A stretch of DNA of 64,000 bases from Bradyrhizobium sp. CCBAU 51627 (GTDB taxonomy: Bacteria; Pseudomonadota; Alphaproteobacteria; Rhizobiales; Xanthobacteraceae): positions 1,054,001-1,118,000 of the forward strand of contig NZ_LBJG01000024.1 in assembly GCF_028128765.1 (NCBI RefSeq). The letters run 5' to 3'. Each line of letters begins with the position of its first letter. Within the stretch, counting starts at the first letter, position 1. The notes under the pieces are model-generated. The model was not told where the DNA came from. It was given only the letters and a program-made list of their open reading frames with translations, and did not search any database. The position numbers and the translations under genes were made by a program. Below, piece after piece: positions 41,724 to 49,379 of this stretch.

Positions 41724-42587
41724 ATGGCGCGCATGCATCCGAAGTCCAGCTTTCTCGTCGGCCTGATCGGCAGCGGCATCGCGGCGTCCCGCACGCCGGC
41801 CATGCACGAAGCGGCCGCTGATGCCGCCGGCATCCGCTATCTCTACAAGAAGATCGATCTGACGGAGCTGAAGCTCGGCGTGGAGGCGTTGCCCGAATTG
41901 CTTACGGCCGCAAGGCGCATGGGCTTTGACGGGTTGAACGTGACCCATCCCTGCAAGCAGGCGATTCTTCCACTCTTGGACGAGCTTTCGCCTGACGCGG
42001 AGGCGCTGGGTGCCGTGAACACCGTGGTCATCAGGAACGGTCGAATGACCGGTCACAACACCGATTGGTTCGGCTTCGCCGAGAATTTTCGCCGCAACAT
42101 GCAGGGTGCACCACTCGGTCGGGTGGTCCAATTCGGCGCGGGCGGCGCAGGCGCGGCGGTTGCTTTCGCGCTCATGAAGCTCGGCGCGCGGGAACTGACC
42201 ATTATCGATGTCGACCTGGCCAAGGCGCAGAGTGTGGTCGAGAGCTTGTCCCCCCGATTTGCGGAAGGGCGCTTACAGGCAGGCCAGGATGTCGCCGTGG
42301 CCGTCGCTGCCGCCGACGGAATCGTAAACGCGACGCCCATCGGCATGGACAAATATCCGGGGACGCCGCTGCCGACGGAGCTGCTGCGTTCCGATCTGTG
42401 GGTCGCTGAGATTGTCTACTTCCCGCTGGAAACCGCACTGTTGCGCACGGCGCGTGCGCTCGGGTGCCGCACGGTCGATGGCGGTGGCATGGCGATCTTC
42501 CAGGGCACCGAAGCATTCCGCCTGTTCACGGGCATCTCACCTGATCCCGACGTCTTCTTCGCCACGTTTGCTTCCCTGGGAGGGTGA
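41724..42587 (+). CDS. Quinate/shikimate dehydrogenase, QsuD-like
   Basis: A 287-residue NAD(P)-dependent dehydrogenase closely resembling the catabolic quinate/shikimate type (e.g. corynebacterial QsuD) in motif pattern: LIGSGIAASRTPAMHEA, GLNVTHPCKQAILPLLDELS, GAVNTVV, GHNTDWFGF, and the late DGGGMAIFQGTEAFRLFTG. The Lys (NVTHPCK) and Asp (HNTD) catalytic pair are intact. It should oxidise quinate or shikimate to 3-dehydroquinate or 3-dehydroshikimate with NAD. Adjacent to another AroE paralogue and in the same operon as AroQ. Confidence 0.9.
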   Translation: MARMHPKSSFLVGLIGSGIAASRTPAMHEAAADAAGIRYLYKKIDLTELKLGVEALPELLTAARRMGFDGLNVTHPCKQAILPLLDELSPDAEALGAVNTVVIRNGRMTGHNTDWFGFAENFRRNMQGAPLGRVVQFGAGGAGAAVAFALMKLGARELTIIDVDLAKAQSVVESLSPRFAEGRLQAGQDVAVAVAAADGIVNATPIGMDKYPGTPLPTELLRSDLWVAEIVYFPLETALLRTARALGCRTVDGGGMAIFQGTEAFRLFTGISPDPDVFFATFASLGG

Positions 42588-42638
42588 CGTCAAGCCGATG
42601 GGCGAGCGGCACGCACAACGCCCGAGAGGAAACGCAAG

Positions 42639-43307
42639 ATGGGCTACACGCTCGATTTCTCGGTGGTTTGGCATGCGATGCCCGCGCTGCTGTGGGGCTG
42701 CGTGGGTACCTTGGGCCTGGCGCTTGCCGGCATGACGCTCGCGATGATGATCGGTGTCGCGGGAGTCGCGGCACGCGATGCCGGGACGGTTTGGTTGCGT
42801 GCCATCGTGATCGGCTTCGTCGAGATCGTACGCAACACGCCTTTCCTGGTGCAGATCTTCTTTCTGTTCTTCGCCCTGCCGCTCATCGGGCTGAAGCTCA
42901 ATCCGACAGCGACCGCCATTATCGCGCTCGGTGTCAATGGCGGCGCCTACGCCATCGAGATCATCCGTGGCGGGGTCCAGTCTATTCACAAAGGACAGGT
43001 GGAGGCCGGCTACGCGCTCGGACTGCACAAAGGGCAGGTGTTCCGGTTCATCGTGCTCAAGCCCGCGCTGCGCGCGATCTACCCCTCGCTCACGGGTCAA
43101 TTCATCATGCTGACGCTGACCTCGTCGATCTGTTCGGCGGTGTCGGCTTATGAATTGACGTCGGTCGCGCAGCGCATCGAAAGCGACACATTCCGTAGCT
43201 TCGAGGTCTATTTCTCGGTCACCTTGCTCTATCTCGCGATCTCCTGGCTGTTGATGCTGGGCTTCGCGGTCGTCTCTCACCGCTTCTTCTCTTATCCGAC
43301 ACGCTGA
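42639..43307 (+). CDS. Amino-acid-type ABC transporter permease (first)
   Basis: A 222-residue inner-membrane permease of the His/Glu/Gln/Arg (HAAT/PAAT) family: FVEIVRNTPFLVQIFFLFFALP is the N-terminal coupling-helix segment, and the EAA-like loop sits in EAGYALGLHKGQVFRFIVLKPALRAIYPS. Five transmembrane helices. It pairs with the next permease and the ATPase and binding protein downstream. A purine-rich AGGAAA site precedes ATG at 42639. Confidence 0.95.
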   Translation: MGYTLDFSVVWHAMPALLWGCVGTLGLALAGMTLAMMIGVAGVAARDAGTVWLRAIVIGFVEIVRNTPFLVQIFFLFFALPLIGLKLNPTATAIIALGVNGGAYAIEIIRGGVQSIHKGQVEAGYALGLHKGQVFRFIVLKPALRAIYPSLTGQFIMLTLTSSICSAVSAYELTSVAQRIESDTFRSFEVYFSVTLLYLAISWLLMLGFAVVSHRFFSYPTR

Positions 43308-43317
43308 GAGGAAGGTC

Positions 43318-43974
43318 ATGACGCCGCATTTTGGTCTTCCTGAGTTCGGTTTCCTGCTGCGTGGGCTGCAATGGACCGTGCTGCTGACGCTGGTCGCATT
43401 CGCAGGCGGCTGCTCGGTGGGGTTGGCCGTCGCATTGCTGCGCACCTGTGGTCATAAGGGCGTGGAACGGATCACCCGCATCTACATCGGGATATTCCAG
43501 GGCACTCCGCTGCTGCTGCAACTCTTCGTCGTGTATTACGGATTGGCGCTCACCGGGCTGAAGCTCGACGCCTTCGTCGCGGTGGCGATCGGTTTCACCG
43601 TGAATGCCTCCGCGTTCCTGGGCGAGATTTGGCGCGGCGCGATCCAGGCGGTGCCGCGCGGCCAGACCGAGGCGGCGATGGCGCTCGGACTGCACTATTC
43701 GTCCCGGATGCGCGACATCGTGCTGCCGCAGGCAATCCGCATCTCGCTGCCGGCGACCATCGGCTATCTCGTGCAGCTCATCAAGGGCACTTCGCTCGCC
43801 GCCATCGTCGGCTTCATCGAGCTCGCTCGCGCCGGTCAGATCGTATCGAACCAGACCTTCCAGCCGTTGCTCGTCTTCGGCGTGGTCGGCGCAATGTATT
43901 TCATCCTCTGCTGGCCACTTTCATGGTGGGGCAGTCGGATGGAGACCAGGCTCGCCCTGGCCAATCAAAGGTAG
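43318..43974 (+). CDS. Amino-acid-type ABC transporter permease (second)
   Basis: A 218-residue partner permease with TRIYIGIFQGTPLLLQLFVVYYGLA and the EAA loop EAAMALGLHYSSRMRDIVLPQAIRISLP. Together the two permeases form the heteromeric pore of a PAAT-type importer. Starts 10 bases after the first permease. The transporter substrate is probably not an amino acid given the enzymes around it. Confidence 0.95.
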   Translation: MTPHFGLPEFGFLLRGLQWTVLLTLVAFAGGCSVGLAVALLRTCGHKGVERITRIYIGIFQGTPLLLQLFVVYYGLALTGLKLDAFVAVAIGFTVNASAFLGEIWRGAIQAVPRGQTEAAMALGLHYSSRMRDIVLPQAIRISLPATIGYLVQLIKGTSLAAIVGFIELARAGQIVSNQTFQPLLVFGVVGAMYFILCWPLSWWGSRMETRLALANQR

Positions 43975-44027
43975 GAAACGGCGCACCTGCCCAGTCAAAT
44001 ACAGCCATCACCAGGAGGAGGAATTTC

Positions 44028-44855
44028 ATGTCGTTTTCGTTTAATCGTCGCCAGCTCGGTATCGCGCTGCTGGCGCTGGGGGCCATCGCCGTCGCAGGCA
44101 AGTCGCAGGCAGGCACTCTGGAAGACGTCAAGAAGAAGGGCGTCGTCGTCATCGGGATTCAGGGCGACAATCCTCCCTGGGGCTATGTCGATAGCTCGGG
44201 AAAGCAGGATGGCATCGATGCCGACATGGGCCGCGCCTTCGCTGACTATCTCGGCGTGAAGGCCGAGTTCGTCCCGCTGGCGGTGGCCAATCGTATCCCG
44301 GCGCTGACGACTGGCCGCGTCGACATTCTGTTCGCAACCATGGCCATGCTTCCCGAGCGCGCAAAGGCGGTGCAGTATTCCAAGCCATATGTTGCCAACG
44401 AGATCACGCTTGTCGCTGCCCAAGCGACCCCGATCAACAGCAATGCGGATATGAGCAAATACGTCATCGGGGTTCCGAGGTCGTCCACGCAGGACACCCA
44501 GGTCACCAATAGTGCTCCGGCGGGCACGGAAATCCGCAGGTTCGATGATGATGCGGCCACGATCCAGGCGCTGCTCTCCGGTCAGGTGCAGGCCGTCGGA
44601 GCTAACAGCTTCTACCCGCAGCGACTGAACGCCGCAAAGCCGGAGCTCGGGTTCGAGCCCAAGCTTCACTTTATGGCTCTGTACAACGGCGCCTGCACGC
44701 GTCTCGGCGAGAAGGAGTGGAACGAGACGGCCAACAAGTTCATCGACCAGATCAAGTCGAACGGCAAGTTGGCCAGCTTCTACGCCAAATGGATGAAGGC
44801 GCCCGTGCCGGTCTTCCCGGACTCTGTCCCCGGCGTTCCCTTCACAGTCCAGTAG
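44028..44855 (+). CDS. Extracellular solute-binding protein (family 3)
   Basis: A 275-residue secreted protein: a twin-arginine-like start (SFNRRQLGIALLALGAIAVAGKSQAG, cleavage at AQA/SQAG) and the family 3 core VIGIQGDNPPWGYVDSSGKQDGIDADMGRAFADYLGVKAEFVPL, DILFATMAMLPERAKAVQYSKPY, closing with IDQIKSNGKLASFYAKW. PAAT binding proteins can bind polar amino acids, opines or other small carboxylates. A strong AGGAGGAG ribosome site suggests high expression. Its ligand is plausibly the carbocyclic acid used by the surrounding enzymes. Confidence 0.93.
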   Translation: MSFSFNRRQLGIALLALGAIAVAGKSQAGTLEDVKKKGVVVIGIQGDNPPWGYVDSSGKQDGIDADMGRAFADYLGVKAEFVPLAVANRIPALTTGRVDILFATMAMLPERAKAVQYSKPYVANEITLVAAQATPINSNADMSKYVIGVPRSSTQDTQVTNSAPAGTEIRRFDDDAATIQALLSGQVQAVGANSFYPQRLNAAKPELGFEPKLHFMALYNGACTRLGEKEWNETANKFIDQIKSNGKLASFYAKWMKAPVPVFPDSVPGVPFTVQ

Positions 44856-44915
44856 CCACCGCGAGCGGCCGACGCGCGATCCGCGTTGGCCGCCGCTCCG
44901 ACAGCGGAGACCAGC

Positions 44916-45662
44916 ATGCAGGACCAGATCCTGATCGAAATGAACGGCGTCCAGAAATGGTATGGCGGGTACCAAGCACTTCGCGATATCGATCTCATCG
45001 TTCGCAAGGGCGAGAAGATCGTGCTCTGCGGCCCGTCTGGCTCAGGCAAATCGACGCTGATCCGCTGTATCAACCGCCTCGAGGCGATCCAGCAGGGCAG
45101 CATTGTGGTGAACGGCCATCGCCTGGACGACAGCATCAAGGCGATCGATGTCGTGCGTCAGGACGTCGGCATGGTCTTTCAGAGCTTCAATCTCTTTCCG
45201 CATATGACAGTGTTGCAGAACTGTATGCTCGCCCCCATTCGCGCGCGCCGCATCGGCAAGACCGAGGCGGAAGCGATTGCGCGAAAATATCTCGAGCGCG
45301 TGCGCATCGGCGATCAGGCCGAGAAGTATCCGGCTCAGCTCTCGGGCGGTCAGCAACAGCGCGTCGCGATTGCGCGCGCGCTCTGCATGCAGCCCAAGGT
45401 GATGCTGTTTGATGAACCGACCTCGGCTCTCGATCCTGAGATGGTCAAGGAGGTGCTCGATACGATGATCGGCCTCGCCAATGACGGCATGACCATGATT
45501 TGCGTCACCCATGAGATGGGCTTTGCCCGCCAGGTTGCCGATCGCGTCATCTTCATGGCCGAAGGACAGATCATCGAAGAGGGCGCGCCCGACGCCTTCT
45601 TCCGGAATCCTCAGCAGGCCCGCACCAGGCAGTTCCTCGGCGAAATCCTTGCCCACCACTGA
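44916..45662 (+). CDS. Amino-acid-type ABC transporter ATP-binding protein
   Basis: A 248-residue ATPase with Walker A GPSGSGKST, Q-loop VFQSFNLFPHMTVLQN, signature LSGGQQQR, Walker B VMLFDEPTSALDPE and H-loop VTHEMGFA, all intact. It belongs to the GlnQ/HisP group. It drives the importer formed by the two permeases and the binding protein. ATG at 44916 with GGAG upstream is taken; a TTG upstream would add ten residues. Confidence 0.96.
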   Translation: MQDQILIEMNGVQKWYGGYQALRDIDLIVRKGEKIVLCGPSGSGKSTLIRCINRLEAIQQGSIVVNGHRLDDSIKAIDVVRQDVGMVFQSFNLFPHMTVLQNCMLAPIRARRIGKTEAEAIARKYLERVRIGDQAEKYPAQLSGGQQQRVAIARALCMQPKVMLFDEPTSALDPEMVKEVLDTMIGLANDGMTMICVTHEMGFARQVADRVIFMAEGQIIEEGAPDAFFRNPQQARTRQFLGEILAHH

Positions 45663-45675
45663 ACGGAGTTCTCTT

Positions 45676-46125
45676 ATGAGTCGTCTTGTCTACGTCCTCA
45701 ACGGCCCAAATCTCAATTTGCTCGGCAAACGCCAGCCCCACATCTATGGTCACGAGACGCTTGCGGATGTGGAGCGAGACTGTCGGGCGCTGGGCAAGGA
45801 GCTTGGCCTGGAGATTCGCTTCCATCAATCCAACAGGGAATACGAGCTGATCGACTGGATCCACGAGGCGCGCGAGACGGCTGCCGGGATCGTGATGAAT
45901 CCCGCGGCTTTCACCCATACGTCGGTCGCCATCCTGGATGCATTGAACACGTTCGAGGGGACCGTGATCGAGGTGCATATTTCCAACGTGCATAAGCGCG
46001 AGGAATTCCGCCACCACTCGTTTGTCTCCAAACGAGCTGATGGGGTCATCGCGGGCTTCGGCACCCAAGGTTATCTGCTCGGCTTGCGTCGTGTGGCCAA
46101 GCTGCTTGATGAGACGAAGGGATAG
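45676..46125 (+). CDS. aroQ: 3-dehydroquinate dehydratase, type II
   Basis: A 149-residue type II dehydroquinase: NGPNLNLLGKRQPHIYG with catalytic Tyr24, the loop Arg, NPAAFTHTSVAILDAL and HISNVHKREEFRHHS with the catalytic His. It interconverts 3-dehydroquinate and 3-dehydroshikimate. In this catabolic operon, next to two quinate/shikimate-type dehydrogenases and a transporter, it is better read as the degradative dehydratase, like the corynebacterial QsuC. It starts 13 bases after the ATPase stop. Confidence 0.95.
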   Translation: MSRLVYVLNGPNLNLLGKRQPHIYGHETLADVERDCRALGKELGLEIRFHQSNREYELIDWIHEARETAAGIVMNPAAFTHTSVAILDALNTFEGTVIEVHISNVHKREEFRHHSFVSKRADGVIAGFGTQGYLLGLRRVAKLLDETKG

Positions 46126-46131
46126 CATGTT

Positions 46132-47166
46132 ATGAGTGCACCCGTCCGCCTGTCGGTGATGGGAGCGGGTCTCATTGGAAAGCGACACATCGAGCATATT
46201 CTCGCACGGCCGGAGGCGATGCTGTCGTCGATCGTCGATCCGGCGCCTGCGGCCCGAGAGTTGGCGATATCGCTGAAGGTAGACTGGTTTCCGTCCTTTC
46301 AGGACATGCTCTCCGAAATTCCGCCGGAAGGGGTGGTTGTCGCCACGCCCAACCAGATGCATGTGGCCAACGGCATGGACTGTATCGCAGCGCGCATTCC
46401 AGCGCTGATCGAGAAGCCATTAGCGGATGACGTCGTCGCTGCACAGGCCCTGGTCGAAGCCTCCGAGCGGGCCGGCGTGCCGTTGCTCACCGGCCATCAT
46501 CGCCGGCATAACCCGATGATCCAACGCGCCAAGGCGGAGATCGACAGCGGCCGACTCGGCCCCATCGTATCAGTGCATGGCATGTTCTGGCTGATCAAGC
46601 CGGACGATTATTTCGACGCGGCATGGCGTCGCGAAAAGGGGGCGGGTCCTGTTTTCCTGAATCTCATCCACGATGTCGACCTGCTGCGGTACCTGTGCGG
46701 GGATATCGTCGCGGTACAAGCCGCTCAATCCAATCGGCTGCGTGGAAATGCAGTTGAAGAAACTGCCGTGATCATCCTGCACTTCGCCTCGGGCGCGCTG
46801 GGAACGGTCAATGTCTCCGATACCATCCAGTCGCCTTGGAGCTGGGAATTCACGGCCGGTGAGAACCCGGCCTACAGTCATACGCAGGAGGCCTGTTACC
46901 AGATCGGCGGCACGAGGGCAGCGCTGGCTGTTCCGCAACTCGACCTGTGGCATCACCCAAGCAAGGCCAGCTGGTGGGCGCCGATTGAGCGCGAGCGGCT
47001 TAGCCACGAGAAGGAAGACCCGCTCGCCCTGCAGATTGCCAATTTCTGCGGGGTCATCCGCGGTACGGCCGAGCCTGTGGTGAGCGGGCGCGAAGGGCTG
47101 AAAACCCTTCGAGTGATCGACGCGATCAAACGCGCGGCGGAAAGCGGAGCTCTCGTGTCGGTTTGA
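46132..47166 (+). CDS. Gfo/Idh/MocA family oxidoreductase
   Basis: A 344-residue NAD(P) oxidoreductase of the glucose-fructose/inositol dehydrogenase type: VMGAGLIGKRHIEHI (nucleotide site), EKPLADD (EKP motif), and a C-terminal sheet with HHRRHNPMI and FLNLIHDVDLLRYL, which is typical of scyllo/myo-inositol-dehydrogenase-like members. It is the last gene of the operon, starting 6 bases after aroQ. A dehydrogenase for a polyhydroxylated ring fits the quinate/shikimate theme. Confidence 0.9.
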   Translation: MSAPVRLSVMGAGLIGKRHIEHILARPEAMLSSIVDPAPAARELAISLKVDWFPSFQDMLSEIPPEGVVVATPNQMHVANGMDCIAARIPALIEKPLADDVVAAQALVEASERAGVPLLTGHHRRHNPMIQRAKAEIDSGRLGPIVSVHGMFWLIKPDDYFDAAWRREKGAGPVFLNLIHDVDLLRYLCGDIVAVQAAQSNRLRGNAVEETAVIILHFASGALGTVNVSDTIQSPWSWEFTAGENPAYSHTQEACYQIGGTRAALAVPQLDLWHHPSKASWWAPIERERLSHEKEDPLALQIANFCGVIRGTAEPVVSGREGLKTLRVIDAIKRAAESGALVSV

Positions 47167-47298
47167 TATTCGTAAGCCCTGATTTCATTTGGACGCAACC
47201 CGCAGACGAAACCGGCCTGGCTGGGGAGCTGCTGCACAGCTCTGCGACACATCGCTCTGGATCCAGCGCGTGACGACGCTTTGAGAAATCGTCCACCG

Positions 47299-48081
47299 TC
47301 AGGTCGCGGACAGATAGCGGAACAGGACGAAAATGGCGACCGCGAATATCAGCCCGGCGAAGACGGAGGTCAGAGCACCCCGGCGGGAGCCCAGCGACTT
47401 CGCCAACCGCGCTCCGATCAGCCCGCCAAAGATTCCCCCTCCAACGAAGAGGACGGCAATCTGCCAGTCGATCAGTCCGGAAAGGGCGTAGTTCGCGGCA
47501 GTGGTCAGTCCGAATGCGGTCACCGAGACCAGCGACGAGCCGATGGCGTTGAGCATTGGCATGCCGGTCGCAAGCATGAGCGCAGGGACGATGAGAAAGC
47601 CCCCGCCAATCCCGAAGAACCCTGACAGCACACCGACCCCCAGACCCGATACGACCAGTTTCGGGAGATTCTCCCGGGACAAGCTGACCGCCGAGTTGCC
47701 GACGTGGGCGCGGTTGCGCAGCATCAGTCCGCCAACGACAATCATCAACACGGCGAAAAGTGCGAGCAGTCGCTGTCCGTCCATGATCTTGCCGAGTGCG
47801 GACCCGAAGTAGGCCCCGGCGACTCCGGCGACAGCAAATGTCGTGGCGCAGCGCCATTTCACATTGCCGCTGCGAGCATGTGCCCCGAGGTTGGCGCCGG
47901 CGTTGACTGCCACGGCGATCGCGCTCGTACCGATGGCCACGTGCGGATCGCTTAGACCGACCACGTACACAAGGAGTGGAACAGCGAGGATCGATCCGCC
48001 TCCGCCGACAAGACCGAGTGAGAAGCCGACGATAGAGCCGGAAGCCGCCGACAGGGCGGCTTGCGTCAACAGTGAATGCAT
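47299..48081 (-). CDS. TauE/SafE family sulfite/sulfur exporter
   Basis: A 260-residue protein with about eight hydrophobic helices and two internal glycine-rich repeats typical of the family: GFSLGLVGGGGSILAVPLLVYVVG at the N-terminus and GFFGIGGGFLIVPALML in the second half. Such carriers export sulfite, taurine-like or other sulfonates. In BigR-type sulfur operons they remove sulfite produced by persulfide oxidation, which is the expected job beside a rhodanese and BigR-like regulator. It follows the rhodanese gene by about 100 bases. Confidence 0.92.
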   Translation of the reverse strand: MHSLLTQAALSAASGSIVGFSLGLVGGGGSILAVPLLVYVVGLSDPHVAIGTSAIAVAVNAGANLGAHARSGNVKWRCATTFAVAGVAGAYFGSALGKIMDGQRLLALFAVLMIVVGGLMLRNRAHVGNSAVSLSRENLPKLVVSGLGVGVLSGFFGIGGGFLIVPALMLATGMPMLNAIGSSLVSVTAFGLTTAANYALSGLIDWQIAVLFVGGGIFGGLIGARLAKSLGSRRGALTSVFAGLIFAVAIFVLFRYLSAT

Positions 48082-48182
48082 TGCGAAACTCCAAGGTCGG
48101 CTCGTGCGGGGCAGCGGCTTGGCTTCGAGGACGTGCTGCAGACCCCTACGGACGCGCCGGCTTGGGCGGTATCATTGGCCTG

Positions 48183-48494
48183 TCAGCCGGGGTGTCCCGA
48201 TCGCTTCCAGGCATCCAGCCCGCCGTCGAGAATGTAGGCTTCGCAAGCGCCGTTCACTTTCGCTGCGAGACGAGCGGCGTTCATCGAAGTCCTTGCGCCG
48301 CTCTTGCAGTGGAAGATCACGGCTTTTCCGGCTTTCACAGCCAAATTCGCTTCGTTCAATCTGGACAGCGGAAGATGGTGAGCGCCTGAAATGTTTTCGC
48401 GAGCAAATTCCTCTGCTTCGCGGATATCGACGAGGAGAGCGCCCTCCTGGATGAGGCGGCGCGCGGCCGCGGGATCGATTTTCGGAAGTGACAT
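48183..48494 (-). CDS. Rhodanese-like sulfurtransferase
   Basis: A 103-residue single rhodanese domain with the active-site loop HCKSGART (Cys63) and preceding VDIREAEEFARENISGAHHLPL. It transfers sulfane sulfur, for example from thiosulfate or persulfides to cyanide or glutathione. It starts 13 bases after the BigR-like regulator stop, i.e. it is in the same operon. The basic loop K-S-G-A-R fits persulfide or thiosulfate use. Confidence 0.95.
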   Translation of the reverse strand: MSLPKIDPAAARRLIQEGALLVDIREAEEFARENISGAHHLPLSRLNEANLAVKAGKAVIFHCKSGARTSMNAARLAAKVNGACEAYILDGGLDAWKRSGHPG

Positions 48495-48507
48495 GGTCTG
48501 CTCCTGT

Positions 48508-48834
48508 TCAACGTCGTTTGGTCGGTTTGCAGTACAATTCGTGCAGGGTTGCCAAGAGCCGCTCGATGCGCGAGTCGGCGATCCGGTACCAAGAGGTCTG
48601 GCTTTCGCGGCGGTAGGTCACCAGGCCTTCGTCACGCATCTTGCCCAGGTGCTGCGACAGCGCCGACTGGGACAGGCCGACGGAATCGGCGAGGGAGTTC
48701 ACGGTCGCCTCTCCCAGTTCCACGAGCCTGCAAAGGATCAGCAGCCGCCGCTCGTTGGCCACGGCTCGCAACAGGGCTGCGATTTCCTGGGCCGCATTTT
48801 CGATGCCTTGCGAGTTGAAGACGACTGCCGGCAC
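48508..48834 (-). CDS. bigR: ArsR-family persulfide-type regulator (BigR/SqrR-like)
   Basis: A 108-residue ArsR-fold repressor with the HTH VNSLADSVGLSQSALSQHLGKMRDEGLV and the wing LVTYRRESQTSWYRI. It carries two cysteines, Cys35 (LILCRLVE) and Cys102 (LYCKPTK), in the same places as the persulfide-sensing pair of BigR/SqrR/YgaV. Formation of a tetrasulfide bridge in that family releases DNA. It heads an operon with rhodanese and TauE; its divergent partner is a decayed blh gene. Two TTAG-N6-CTAA dyads lie 17-48 bases before its start, so it probably represses both directions. Confidence 0.92.
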   Translation of the reverse strand: MPAVVFNSQGIENAAQEIAALLRAVANERRLLILCRLVELGEATVNSLADSVGLSQSALSQHLGKMRDEGLVTYRRESQTSWYRIADSRIERLLATLHELYCKPTKRR

Positions 48835-48850
48835 ATCCGACTCACATGTT

Positions 48851-48882
48851 ATTTAGACGTTGCTAAATTAGGAAGTGCTAAT
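48851..48882. promoter_or_regulatory. Double operator for the BigR/SqrR-like regulator
   Basis: Dyad 1: ATTTAG-ACGTTG-CTAAAT (48851-48868), dyad 2: ATTAG-GAAGTG-CTAAT (48867-48882), centred 15 bases apart with two bases overlapping. The AT-rich TTAG...CTAA arms match the BigR-type operator form and sit between the divergent regulator and the blh remnant. Each dyad has the spacing of one ArsR dimer. Confidence 0.8.
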
Positions 48883-48928
48883 ATATCTGTCAAGAACCGA
48901 GGCATCGAAACGAGATGGGAGTGAGGCG

Positions 48929-49157
48929 ATGGCGAAGCCGATCATTAAGGCCTTCTTCGACGAGCCGACGAATACGATCAGCCATCTGGTTGCCGATCCA
49001 GCGACCCAGCAGCCGCCGTCATCGATCCCGTGCTCGCGACTACGACCACAACGCGGGCACGGTCGATACGCGTTCCGTCAGGGCCATTCTTCACGCGGCC
49101 GAAGAGGCGGGTTATCGCGTGATGCGCTCGTTTGGGGCGCTGGCCGGGCGAATCTAG
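48929..49157 (+). pseudogene. Persulfide-dioxygenase-like (Blh/ETHE1) remnant, decayed
   Basis: Reading starts MAKPIIKAFFDEPTNTISHLVADPATQQ, the classic N-terminus of the BigR-associated MBL hydrolase (Blh), but the next homologous segments are in other frames: AVIDPVL in the second and DYDHNAGTVDTRSVRAILHAAEEAGYRV in the third, after which the sequence degenerates and stops at 49157. The metal-binding HxHxDH motif and whole C-terminal half are missing. At least two frameshifts and a large deletion are needed, so this is a pseudogene fragment. It lies divergent from bigR. Confidence 0.85.
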
Positions 49158-49310
49158 GCGGGGCGGTTCCTAGTGGTCCAGATTCCGTTTATCGCCCAGC
49201 ATCCGCCAGTCGCGGCCAGCTTGCGGTGACCCCGGTCCGGCTGGTTCATCATGCCGATGATCTTTTTCCTTCGTTGGCTTCGGTTGCCTTTCGCCATTCG
49301 TCAGAGTTGG

Positions 49311-49324
49311 TTGATTCTGCTCAA
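49311..49324 (+). promoter_or_regulatory. FixK/FNR-type box upstream of the P1B-5 ATPase gene
   Basis: TTGATTCTGCTCAA matches TTGA-N6-TCAA, the consensus of FixK/FNR regulators; it is 55 bases before the ATPase start, suitable for a class II activator position. FixK2 in Bradyrhizobium uses this type of box. Confidence 0.75.
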
Positions 49325-49379
49325 GCGACGAGCCGGCTCTCGTGAGAGAGTGACGCCGGTGTAGGTATGGAACGAAGCC

